From Sphaerolaimus hirsutus (taxonomy: Eukaryota; Nematoda; Chromadorea; Monhysterida; Sphaerolaimidae): DNA of 64,000 nt. The position numbers and the translations under genes are program-made. Positions within the stretch are counted from its first letter, which is position 1. Every line of letters starts with the position of its first letter. The stretch lies in assembly GCA_964036195.1 (NCBI GenBank), contig OZ038450.1, positions 13,394,701-13,458,700 on the forward strand. The letters are read 5' to 3'. This document shows positions 45,801-55,686 of the stretch, piece by piece. The notes below the pieces were generated by a model that saw only the letters and a program-made list of their open reading frames with translations, had not been told where the DNA came from and made no database searches.

Positions 45801-48800
45801 ATCCCATTTTCCGAATCCCGAAAGTGCAAAATTTTCGCACTTAGTTTTCCGGGCGCCGATTTTTTTAACACTCTAGTCCCTCATTGTCCCAATCTTTCCG
45901 AAACGCAAACGGGAATACAAAACAGACGGAACAGCAAGAAGCGGCCCTACCCGCCCGCCAGCCGTCAAGCACAATGCGCGATTTATATGCATGTACTCCG
46001 TGCAGAGTTGTTAAAAGTGGTGTATTAGGAAAATTATGTACCTACGAAAACTGTATCAAAAAGTGTAGCACCCCTCTTTGAGAAGTCTTGATTACTGTAA
46101 CTAAAACACAGAGTTTTTGAGTACCGCAGCCATCTATTAGAGATTTTCGCCAGCTATAGCTATGCGCCAAAACCATATTTTTCTACACAAAAAAAATTTT
46201 CAAAAAAAATCCGTGTAAAATTCAGTGTCCACACACGGACGCATCCAAAAACATTCACATTTAAAACCTGTACAAAAGGTTCTCCAACTCCAACTGTATC
46301 TGTAAAACTGTAACTACCCAATAAAAACACTGTAACACCACTGCGCGTGTTTGTGTGTGGGCGTGAGCAGCGATACGGATGCATGCACGAGGTCGATGGA
46401 GCGGGCAGTGCACTATTCCGCATCTAAACCCATCCCGCATGTTGACCCAGAACACATTTAACTATACCTGGCATGTTGAAAATAAGTAATAAAACACATG
46501 ACCTAGTTATTTTGAAGGTGAAAATCTATAAGAAGTAGGGAAATTAGGGAATTTTGGTGAAAATTAGGGTAAAATTGCTCAAAGGCGCTCCAGATAGCTA
46601 GATAGCTAGGCTATTTGCGGGTGTGGGGGTGTTCAAGGGAATGTAGCCAAAAAAAATTTGCGCCAGGGATAGATAGATAGCTGGGCGGTTTGGGGTGATG
46701 TTACGCACCCCCCTTTCTTACCCCTGCAGGCATAATGTGTCTATAATGGGTCTACATGCGGAATGGGCTTTGATGCGGAATGGGCTCTAGCCGATGCAGC
46801 GCACTCCACGCACATTCATTCTGCATTACTTTCGCCATTCATCTTACAGCCGCATGTGCATACTATGATATAACTTGGTAAGTGGAACCAAATGGCCCCA
46901 CGTATAAATATATATATTTACGTACTTACTTTTATTACGTTTGAAGGGTGTGCTTCGAAACGTACATAAACGTTGGTATCTTCGAGGGACTGCGCTTCAG
47001 TTCCATAGAATATTACAAAGGCAGGGACAGAGATTGAATTTTTCAGATGAATACCACACTGCATTAAAACGATAAAAAAATTTACATGCATGCAAAAAAG
47101 TATAAAATTGTGTTTCCAGACTTGTCTAAACTATACCACAATGGATAATTTCCAAAGTGTGTTCCCATAAGCGCAAATCTCTAGAACAATACAAAACCTG
47201 TGGACTTTAAAACCGTCGAGGTAACAGTGTAGTTAGGGTTGGAAAAAAAACGTTTTTTTTTAACTCGATGTTTTTTTATTAAAAAAAACGTTTTTTTTAA
47301 AAAAAAAACGTTTTTTTTTAATAAAAAACGTTTTTTTTTAAAAGCTCCCAGATATGACCTTGTGTCAACATATATAGGTATATCAGACAGTGGCAATACC
47401 CTGTGATGTTATATATGACCATATAATTTCTGTGGAGCCATGGGATAGCATTATAAGTGGTGATTTGTGTCAAAAATATCCATTTTTCGTCGACATATCG
47501 TTTGTATATCGCCTTATAGTCGAATGTTTGTGACTTCAGGTAAAGTTTGGCAGGGAATAGTGATCAAACAAGGTTATAAAACGAGGTTGTTACTTTGGGA
47601 GTGAAGTTACACACTGTGGAGGTACATGGAAGCACATTACCTCAATATTATGTACTACAGCAACATATGACGGCTTATTAACCCATGGTAGCACATAGAA
47701 ATGGATACTTTGATACTAAAAATGCCACAAAACCAATGAAAACAACCACCAATGTCAATTTGTGTGTGAAAATGCGCGCTTGCGCGCAAAAATTTTGCAA
47801 AATACCTAGTGCTTAGTACTAAAAATTTCGGTCGATGTTTTTTTTAAAAAAAAAACATTTCGGACGTCATGTTTTTTTTAAAAAAAAAAACGTTTTTTTT
47901 TAATAAAAAACGTTTAAAAAAAAACATCGGCCAACCCTAAGTGTAGTTCAACTAAATTCTTTCAAAACATGAAACATTTCAATTTGTTCCAGACCCAGAT
48001 GTAGTACATTCTGGTGGTCCGCATTACCAACACTTCAAAAAACTTACTAGTAGCTATAACCCGAGAATACCCAACTGCCATACCCTAAACACACATACCC
48101 TGATTACGAATACTTGTGCACCACGCTTACATTCTTCTAAACCATAATGTTAAATTTTCTCAAAAGCTATAATGCAATCTTGGTCGTTTGTGCTTATTAA
48201 GCTACAAAATTACACTGTTACAACATTACTAAGCACAATTACTACATCTAGAGTTGGCAAGCGGTTGTTTTACGATTTTTTCAAAAACTCAAATACGATT
48301 ACAAAACAGCGGCGGCAAATCGCATCAAATCAAGAATATAGCAAATGTTCAATTAAAAGGTGGTGCACAAACTGAAGTTGACACATGGTTCTCAAAGTGA
48401 AAAATAGACTTTCAGGTAATTCAGCAAGTCGCGGGGGCATAAAAAATAATTTTTTTCAACATATAGAAAGCAGGAAGGGTAAAAATTAGCAAAAAAATCA
48501 AGAATAGTTGTGTACACCCGAAAATTGGCAAATGGAGAAAACTTTGAGTAAAAATTGGGGAAAATTCTAAAAATTTGCTCGACACAGACAGATACCGTAA
48601 ATTTTCTAATTCGGCGACAGGTCTCCAATAATACGACATCTCCAATAGTGCGACAGGTTTGGGCACGTTGTGTGAAAATAATCCGACACTCTCCAATAAT
48701 GCGACACTCTTCAATAGTGCGACATCTCCAATAGTACGACACCTAAAAATGTGCTGAAAAAAATAGTACGACTGTCGTATTATTATAGAATTTACGGTAG

Positions 48801-50876
48801 CTGAGCGATTGAAACCCCCATCCCCACATTGGAGACCCCTGATAACGTGTGACTAGATCAGCCAACACTAGAGATAAGTTAAATTTGCATCTACACCTCC
48901 AAGATAATTTTGAAGCGCAATGGGACCAATTAGATTCCAATTAATCTCTAGGCAATTGCATCGATGATAAAATAACAAAATAAAATTCACCTGTTCAAGT
49001 TGACCCGTTTTGTCTGCACAGTCAGTTTGTATAGCTTTTATTTGGTCTCTCTGAGCCTCCACTGAAGCTTTCAAACTTCGGATCAACTCAATTTCATCTT
49101 CATTGACAACTGGAAAATTGGGACGAATTTTTTTAAAATAAATTTTAAATAAATCCAAAATGTTTCCATCGGTGATAATGTTACTAAAAGTGAAAAGAAA
49201 CCGTCAACATGCAATAAAGTGACAGGGCAGCACGTTCTTAAACAGTTCAACATTTGAGTACATCCAACGGCAAAAAAAGTTTTATAACATCGCTGAGGTG
49301 ATGTAGATTGATTTTGACTCTACATTCACACGAAATCAACAAAACATTGGTTGGCAAGAAATTTATCGAAGTTTTAGGATTTTCCTCTAGAAGTCAAAAT
49401 TTTATCGCAAAAATGGAGTGCATACTTCGCGCAGAATCTTACTATAATTTTTTATGAAAAAAAATTGTGATAAATTGCGTAATGGATAATACCATAGTAA
49501 AACGAAACATTATGATAAAAAACTGTATAATATTGGTTCATTATTCAGATGGGTTATGTAGGTTTCCATACTAAGTGTGATCCGCCGAGTGTATAATGAT
49601 CAACAAGCATTGGACCAACATTCTAAAGATTCTAGAAAACTTCTCACCGTGAACAGGGCTAGATTTATCTGCATGTGAATCTACGGCTGCACTGAGTCGT
49701 CTGTTATCAGCTTGCAAACTCTCAACCATTGCCCAAAGTTCCTGTGTTTCTTTTTTGTTATTTTCTTCGATTTGTTCGAGTTCCTGCGTGGAGAAAGGAA
49801 ATTTAAATAAAAATTGTAGGGTTTTTGATGAAATGTTGACTCGTTTCAAAATTTCGGATTATGAATATCAAATCGAAAATGTTTAAAAATCAAATATAAT
49901 TTGACAGTAACTGTTGAAATACAACATTTTACTGAAATATTCAGGTGGACTATGAGAACTTACTTTTGGTAAACTATGAAAATCAATGAGACTAAATCTA
50001 TGAAAAAAAATATTTTAAAAATTGAATGTGGGTATTTTTAGAATTGGAAAAAACTGGCGAATGCAGGAATATCTACACTGACAATTCAAAATACACAATG
50101 ATTCGACCAAAAAAAACATTCAAAAGAATAACTCAAAGCCAACCCTCTCAAACTTTTCCCTCGCCTCTTTACTGGTCTGTTTGTCGTGTTCCAACCTATC
50201 AATAATCTGACTCAAAGTGGCGATTTCTTGGTTTTCCCTTTCGTTGCCGGCCGCCAGCGCCTCCAGAGTTTCCAGCGCGGTAATGACCTAGGAGAAAATA
50301 AAATCTTATCGAGATATAACAGTTTTGGTAAGAATTGATAAAAGTTGAAAACTAAATGTGCAAAAAAATCAAGCAAACATTGTACCAGGTAATTCCGTAC
50401 CCTGTAAAGTGTCAAATGTCAAGTAAATTGTCATACAAATGTCATACAAAAGGTCAAAACTTCACTAACAACAATAATAAAGGTATATTCTTTTTTATTT
50501 TAGTTGACAGTTTGCATGGCATTAGACACTTTACTTTACACGTTACAGGGCGCGGGACTGTCCCCTGGCGATCCCTGAATGCTAGCAGTTTGCATGTGCA
50601 AATGCAGCTTGCAGGATTACCCTCAAATTAAACCGCACCAACGACAGCGCCACTTACCTTCGGCATGACCTGCTTAGCCGCATCGGTGCCGTGGTCCCTG
50701 ATCAAGTGCTCGAAGTCCTTGCCGATGGCGGCGGCCAAGTCGTACACGTCCACCACGGTGATGTACTTGCTGGGCGACACGCTGGGCGACGGCGTCGCGT
50801 TGGCGCTGCCCGCCCCGCTGCCGCCCGACGCCATTTTGGGGCCGACCGAGTTTGCGGTCGCGCCGCATAATGACAT
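39865..50876 (-). CDS. RILPL: RILP-like protein (RH1 and RH2 domains), complete
   Basis: A dimeric coiled-coil adaptor; RILP-like proteins bind phosphorylated Rab8/Rab10-type GTPases by RH2 and motor or myosin partners by RH1 (family knowledge). Ten exons: 50876-50658, 50287-50144, 49783-49648, 49109-48991, 42806-42699, 42526-42413, 42097-42059, 41538-41375, 41065-40967 and 40024-39865. Phases agree (about 433 residues). Exon 1 holds RH1: YITVVDVYDLAAAIGKDFEH, then QVMPK. Exons 2-6 are heptad-rich coiled coil (VITALETLEALAAGNEREN; ELIRSLKASVEAQRDQIKA; VDRLARANKELGRKN). Exon 8 holds RH2: PRFSLNELRSVLHEKNELK. The end has YGPMPREPDEKL and a Ser/Thr-rich tail. The acceptor of exon 6 is uncertain (42526 or 42517; both in frame) because the intron is an introner lacking a terminal AG. 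Intron 4 is 6.2 kb of repeats. JIP3/4 share RH1/RH2 but are far longer. A donor-like GACT-GTTAGT overlaps the stop. Confidence 0.92.
42512..42698 (-). mobile_element. Introner in RILP-like intron 5, inserted at CTG
   Basis: On the gene strand the exon ends GAGCTG, the element opens GTGCCACTTTCACACCC and ends AGGGTCTGGAGTGTCCC followed by CTG. There is no AG at the outer end. An in-frame acceptor must therefore lie inside the element (CACAG at 42527, or GGAG at 42518), adding 9-15 bases of element sequence to the protein. Confidence 0.8.
44773..45218. mobile_element. hAT-like element, CAGGGACGTATCC family
   Basis: Starts CAGGGACGTATCCAGG, ends CCTGGATACGTCCTTG, flanked by identical ATCTCACG at 44765-44772 and 45219-45226. 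Contains the GCGCGCTCGCGCGC block. Confidence 0.92.
45667..45905. repeat. Inverted-repeat element with TTGGGACA / TGTCCCAA ends
   Basis: Left part GTTCCAGAAAGATTGGGACA, right part TTGTCCCAATCTTTCCGAAA. The middle contains several CATTCC/TTTCCG near-repeats. It has no plausible gene. Confidence 0.5.
47234..47939. mobile_element. hAT-like element, TAGGGTTGG family, longest copy
   Basis: Starts TAGGGTTGG and ends CCAACCCTA, flanked by AGTGTAGT at 47226-47233 and 47940-47947 (8 of 8). Both ends have AAAAAACGTTTTTTTT runs. The interior carries GCGCGCTTGCGCGC and ACCTAGTGCTTAGTACTAAA. Relatives are at 53639-53937, 59036-59430 (truncated, inverted) and 61020-61506. Confidence 0.9.
50389..50567. mobile_element. 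Introner-like element in RILP-like intron 1
   Basis: Plus-strand ends GTAATTCCGTACCCTGTAAA and TTACAGGGCGCGGGACTGTC, with AGTGTCAAATGTCAAG inside. It lies inside the 370-bp intron away from both splice sites. Confidence 0.7.
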
Positions 50877-52178
50877 GCTGCTCGGCCAGAGTCGCGTTTG
50901 GACAATCCCGAAAGTTTTTAGAGGTTGTTTTGTTGGTTGGTGAAGTGTGATGCGAAATGGTATTGTGGGTTTGGTAGATTTGGGAAGATTGCTAGTGCTC
51001 TTTATGAAAACAAGCACTTTTGAACACCTTACTGATTGATGTGAAGTGAGAACAGTCAATCCACAGTTTGCCAGTGGGGGTGTGACAGATGAGAAAGTTC
51101 ATCTGGTGGTAAATTTTATATTAAATGATACATGGTAAGTAAACTGGTAAATGATTAGTAGTGAGATCTAAAGCACTTCATCAGTGTCACTTACAATAAT
51201 AAGAATCACATTTCTTATCTCTTGGCAAGATTAGCTCAGAACTTCAGAAAATCGCTAAATTTTCATGCGTCCTTAAACTAACAAACAACCAAACAAAGAG
51301 TGACACGGGATTGTCGAAACGCGTCCCGCTCAAAACACTCGTTGGCTTTCTGCTTGGAGACCAGCACTCGCGAAACACTGCTGCGGTGGTTCACAGGTAA
51401 ATTCATTGCGAAATATTGAAGTAATTTTTTAAGTGCTGAAATAAAATTCTGCTACCAGACTACAATGGATACAAATAGATTTCTACTGCTTTACAAATAC
51501 ACGGACAAAAGCTAAACCACAAAAATGCTAATAAATGGCGCGCGTGACTTATGTTTCAAGCGGAACAAAAAAAATACTGCAAAACACTTTCTGTAGCCAA
51601 TATCACATGCATTTCGCATGCGCCGGATTGCTCATCTTCATGACAGCCTGAAACTTTAACCGTATACTTGTACTTTGACGCCGGAAAAAGTTGATTTTTT
51701 TTCTTACTGTAGCTAGGGTAATCTAACTCTTTTATTGTACATTACTCTGAAGTCACGTTGAAATAACTACACCAAAACAATTGCACAATATTTTTGACAT
51801 CCTATCAAAATGTTGTAGGTTAAAACTCGATAATGATGCCCCACTTCTTTCGGCAACACACTCGCGGGAACGAATGACTGCTGAAAAATATTCTGAAATC
51901 CGGTACTGGAACGATCGGGGTTAGGAAAATTTTGGCGGATTGGCGTAGTGCCATGATTACGCACTTTACGTCAACCAGTAATTTACGTTAAGTAATGTTT
52001 TATACATTGGGACCAATAATTCACGTTAAAACCACGCCTTTTACGAGAACCAGAGCCATAAGCTCCGCCTAATTCGCGACTGAAAAAATAAAAAAAAGGA
52101 AAAATAGCCTCGGGCACTTCCTTGGACGTTCCTTATCGCTTATGTGCCGCCATGGCTTATGGGCGCTCATGGGCTTAG
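50877..52178. other. Region upstream of the RILP-like gene
   Basis: AT-rich sequence with no exon, clear repeat or RNA gene that I can see. It should include the promoter of the RILP-like gene; no TATA box or initiator is obvious. Confidence 0.5.
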
Positions 52179-52658
52179 TTCAACGCAACGCCTGGGCGAC
52201 CCGGAGACGCAGGTGATCCTGCCCCTGCTCAAGTCCCCCCTCATGGACATCATGCTCTCGTGCGCTCAACGTACAAACGTTAGTGTAATTGTTTGTTTTG
52301 CGGGTTGACAAGTACCCCCTTTTTACAAATTTTTCAGTTTTGTAATCATAATACATGGTTTTTATTATGGAAGCGTTAATTACGAAACAGTTTTTATTCA
52401 TTAAATTATGGTAGGATTCTGCGCATACTTTGCGGTCCGCCTGGTATATTTGATTCTGCATTCGCGTGTGCAAAACGCGCACAATCTCCGAACTCATTTG
52501 CTTTTCGAGCGCCTTACGTTCTAATTGAATCGGTTCCCTTAACGCGCTCCTACGCAGGCACGAGCGAGGGGGAGTCTGCGCTGAGCAGCGTGCCCGTGCA
52601 GTGGCGCGGGGACACGTTCGCCTGCGACATCGTCGTCGCCAGCCACTTACATATGGAC
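52179..52658 (+). CDS. Two exons of an unrecognised protein
   Basis: Exon 52179-52270 (after CTTAG, donor GTACAA) and exon 52558-52658 (after CTACGCAG, donor GTAAAG) join phase 1 to phase 1. They have strong G/C third positions: RLGDPETQVILPLLKSPLMD, then SALSSVPVQWRGDTFACDIV. I recognise no family. The second exon ends in phase 0, the same phase in which the UAP56 exon at 53316 begins, but no known UAP56 relative has this sequence upstream. A piece of a different gene is therefore more likely than a UAP56 variant. Confidence 0.5.
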
Positions 52659-52933
52659 GTAAAGATGTCCGCGCAAAGAACACATCAACCGTGTTTTTTG
52701 CAATACTCGGTACTGCAGTACTTCTGTGCGAATTTCATGTGGGGTTGGAGCGACTTTTCGGATTTCATGTTTAATGCCTTTAATGTTTTTTCTCGAATAG
52801 CGAGCAACGTTTGTCTGTCAAATGACGACTACCCATTGGTTGTAAATACGCACACAAGTTGACAACGACACCGAATGTCAACTGGTTTCCATCCCAATTC
52901 GAAGCTTATTGACGAGTACACGACGCCGACATT

Positions 52934-53071
52934 GGGCCCACACACGCTGGTTGACATCGACATCAACTGGTGCCGATCCCGATTCAAAGCTTGCTGACGA
53001 ACGACGTTCAAACGCAAGCTTTGAATTGGGAACGGAACCAGTTGACATTTGGTGTCGATGTCAACTAGCGA
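52934..53071. repeat. Inverted-repeat element, CTAGTTGACATCGACACC family
   Basis: Left GGGCCCACACACGCTGGTTG then ACATCGACAT; right GGTGTCGATGTCAACTAGCG. A partial second copy follows at about 53100-53200. Both lie just upstream of the UAP56 fragment. Confidence 0.65.
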
Positions 53072-53315
53072 TGAAACAATATTTTTATAAACTGCAGCAG
53101 CTTCATTTGCAACACTTTTGCATTTGAACGTCATTCTTCGGCTCGTCAGCAAGCTTTGAATCGGAACCAGTTGACATTTGGTGTAGTTGTCAACTAGTGT
53201 ATTATATGTATGTCGAAAAATACCAAATGTAAATTCATTTTCGATATCCAGAACTCGTTCCAACCCCAAAATCCCCCAAATCTTCGCCGACTAAGTAAAC
53301 CGTGTCAACTCGCAG

Positions 53316-54150
53316 CCGCTGGAGATCTACGTGGATGACGAGGCCAAGTTGACGCTGCACGGGCTGCAGCAGTACTACGTGAGGCTGGCCGAGAACGAGA
53401 AGAACAAGCAGCTGTTCGAGCTGCTCGACGCCCTCGAGTTCAACCAGGTGACACTCTCGGATCATGGAAAATGTCAAACTAAATGCGCTGTAAAACCGAG
53501 AATGTCATGAGAGTGTAAAAAGTTGTGGGAAATGACAAATGTCGTGCGGGGTGTCAAAAGTCTTGTAAAATGTCGTGTAAAATGTAAAATAACATGCAAA
53601 TTGTCGAAATGTCAAATGTCATTTAAAAGTGTCAAAAGTAGGGTTGGCCGATGTTTTTTTAACGTTTTATTTAAAAAAACGTTTTTTTAAACACGAGGTC
53701 TGAAACGTTTTTAAAAAAACATCGGCCAAAATTTTTAGTAATAAGCACTAGGTATTTTGCAATTTCACACACAATTTGACATTGGTGGCTGTTTTCATTG
53801 GTTTTGTGACATTTTTAGTATCAAAGCAACCATTTCTATGTTGACACACAGCCATATCTGGGAGCTTTAAAAAAACGTTTTTTTAAATAAAAAAAACATG
53901 GAGTTGAAAAAACGTGACCATAGTCAAAAAAAACCTAGTCAAAAGTAGTGTAAAATGTGAAATAACATGCAAATTGTCGAAATTAATGTTAAATGTCATT
54001 TAAAAGTGTCAAAAGTCATGTAAAATGTCAAATATCATTCAATTTATCGAAAGTAATGTGAAATGTCATTCAAAGTGTCAAAAGTCATGTAAATGGCAAC
54101 CTGTCCGCAGGTGGTGATCTTTGTGCGCACGGTGCAGCGCTCCATCGCCC
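53316..54150 (+). pseudogene. DDX39B: Fragment of the UAP56/DDX39B DEAD-box helicase
   Basis: UAP56 is an mRNA export and splicing helicase. Exon 53316-53447 encodes 44 residues of the start of its second RecA domain ([20 protein letters not shown], then LLDALEFNQ), extremely close to the family. The next exon starts at 54111 and continues correctly (VVIFVRTVQRSIA). It then breaks after 13 residues in a C homopolymer, with no donor and none of the expected following sequence. No other UAP56 exon is in the window; the ATPase domain and the C-terminal half are missing. The intron between starts at an introner-type end (CAG-GTGACACTCTCGGATC) and later received a hAT-like insertion. This is a truncated copy or an assembly join, not a working gene. 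Confidence 0.8.
53639..53937. mobile_element. hAT-like element inserted in the UAP56-fragment intron
   Basis: Starts TAGGGTTGGCCGATG, ends ACCTA, flanked by identical GTCAAAAG at 53631-53638 and 53938-53945. It interrupts an introner-derived tract of AAAGTGTCAAAAGTCATG-like repeats, so it is younger than that tract. Confidence 0.85.
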
Positions 54151-54292
54151 CCCCCCCCTTCTCACAGTGGACGACTTCGCTGTGCGTCTGCTCGTGTCCA
54201 CGCAGCACGTGGGCGCCATAAACGGCCAGGGCGGCGCCAGCGTGCGCGACATCAGCCGCGAGTGCAAGGCGCGCTGCGTCGTCGATGTGCAG

Positions 54293-54478
54293 GTGCCACT
54301 CCCAGACAATGTAAAGTGCCCTGTCAAGTGTCATGTAAAGTGTGAAAAGTCATGTAAAATGCGCTGGGAAATGACAAACGTTTTTGCCATTTTGTTGGGC
54401 ATTGTACATGACTTTTAACACTTTGCATGAAATTTAGCATTCTACAAGACATTTTACAGGGTCTGTTAGTGCCCCCAG
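54293..54478 (+). mobile_element. Introner forming an intron between the KH1 exons
   Basis: Exon ends GTGCAG; intron opens GTGCCACTCCCAGACAATG and ends CAGGGTCTGTTAGTGCCCC plus CAG. It is 186 nt, and outer GT-AG splicing joins phase 0 to phase 0 within KH1. Confidence 0.86.
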
Positions 54479-54584
54479 AAGACTGTCCGCGACGCGAACA
54501 CTGGCGCCGTGGAGAAAGTCGTCAACGTGTGGGGTCAGCCGGAAAGTTGCACCAAAGCTGTTGCCAGGATGTTGCAGGTCGTAG

Positions 54585-54983
54585 CAGGGACGTATCCAGG
54601 ATTTTTGAGCGGGGGGGGCTGCTTGTTTACGGAGGCCGGCGAGGAGGGGGGGGCTCAGCCCCCCCCCCCGCTAAAATTTTAGCTACTTAGTGGCGGAATG
54701 GCGCCATTAGTAGGCGCCACGCCATGGCGCCATTGGCGTTGGCATCAGCGCCATGGAATACTGTATATGTATGTAAATATACATACAAAACAGCAAAAAC
54801 ACAACATTGAGTGTACTTACAACGATTTGCGGCCACATGGAGCAAATCCTATGATAATACCATATTTCTGGTGAAGAATGCGTGCTTGCCTGCAAAAAAT
54901 TTTACGCTGACGTTGATAAAGTCACATTTTCCGGTCACTTTCTGGTCTCGCCCCCCCCCGCCCCCCCCGTGGATACGGCCCTG
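54585..54983. mobile_element. hAT-like element next to a splice donor
   Basis: Starts CAGGGACGTATCCAGG, ends GTGGATACGGCCCTG, flanked by identical GGTCGTAG at 54577-54584 and 54984-54991. The first base of the duplication is the last exon base (CAG-GTCGTAG), so the insertion lies seven bases inside the KH1 intron. Confidence 0.92.
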
Positions 54984-55118
54984 GGTCGTAGAGAGGGAAT
55001 TGAAGAAGGAGGGTGCCGGTGAAGGATGAGTTTTGGCATTGCGCCAACATTTTTGAGTTGCTGTGGGGTTTTCTTTGTGTTTGACGTTCTATCTCGAATT
55101 TTGTTTGTCTGAATAAAT

Positions 55119-55279
55119 GGCCCCACACGCGCTAGTTGACATCGACACCAAATGTCAACTGGTTCCGTTCCCAATTCAAAGCTTGCATTTAACGTCGTTC
55201 GTCGGCTTGTCAGCAAGCTCTGAATCGAGATCGGCGCCATTTGACATTTGGTGTCGATGTCAACTAGCGTGTGTGGGCG
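55119..55279. repeat. Inverted-repeat element, CTAGTTGACATCGACACC family
   Basis: Left GGCCCCACACGCGCTAGTTG then ACATCGACACC; right GGTGTCGATGTCAACTAGCG then TGTGTGGGCGC. Complete and well preserved; it lies between KH1 and KH2 exons. Confidence 0.78.
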
Positions 55280-55686
55280 CAATAATAGAAATCACTGTCC
55301 CCCCATGTTTAAACCCTAAGACCTAGTTGAGTGTACTCATTTATTGCACATTGAAACATCAAAACGGCCATAAAATTAGTTTCTCAACGATGGGCCAACA
55401 CACTAGTTGACATGACAAATTTGTGGCAACTGAATGTCTACTAAATAACACAAAAATTCACATGAAAATTTCCTACCCCACAAACTACCTCACAACCCCC
55501 CCCCCCCACAGCAAAGACATCGAGCTAAAGCTGCGCGCGCACAACTCCTTGGTGGGCCGTTTGATCAGCAAGCACTAGGCGACCATCCGTCGCATCGTGG
55601 CCGACACGGGCTGCACGGTGGTGGTGGCCAAGCAGCACGCTCAGGGCAACGCGTGGAACCATCAGTTGCATGATGTGATGGCGCAG

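Larger units (their letters stand above)
42807..48990. other. 6.2 kb intron of the RILP-like gene, repeats only
   Basis: Between exons 4 and 5 no further exon is needed by phase or seen. It holds hAT-like elements at 44773-45218 and 47234-47939, a TTGGGACA-ended inverted-repeat element at about 45667-45905, GATAGATAG repeats, and a GCGACATCTCCAATAGTGCGA-like direct repeat tract at 48620-48790. Open frames at 45515-45844 and 45693-46028 overlap the inverted-repeat element and lack codon bias. Confidence 0.65.
54168..55686 (+). pseudogene. IGF2BP: Partial IGF2BP (IMP/VICKZ) KH-domain gene, disrupted
   Basis: IGF2BP proteins bind mRNAs through RRM and KH domains. Exons 54168-54292 and 54479-54577 join in phase and give KH1 (DFAVRLLVSTQHVGAINGQG, then SVRDISRECKAR; EKVVNVWGQPESC, AVARML), matching the IGF2BP KH1 layout. 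Exon 55512-55686 gives KH2 (IELKLRAHNSLVGRLISKH, stop, ATIRRIVADTGC). An in-frame TAG falls exactly in the KH2 GxxG RNA-binding loop. In addition the donor at 54577 (phase 0) does not match the phase required by the 55512 acceptor. RRMs, KH3 and KH4 are absent. The first exon follows directly on the UAP56 fragment. Taken together this is a decayed or fragmentary copy; the family call is good. Confidence 0.72.

Noticed and set aside
45515-46028. Plus-strand frames of 109-111 codons and an antisense 69-codon frame
   Set aside because: They lie in the large RILP-like intron over an inverted-repeat element; no codon bias, splice sites or family motif. A relic of a transposase was considered but nothing supports it.
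47181-47396. Lys/Phe-rich 71-codon frame
   Set aside because: It is poly-A/T sequence of the TAGGGTTGG-family element ends.
55540-55590. A tiny intron that would remove the KH2 stop codon
   Set aside because: The GTGGGC ... CACTAG pair would make an intron of under 30 bases and would delete the KH loop; a disabling mutation is simpler.
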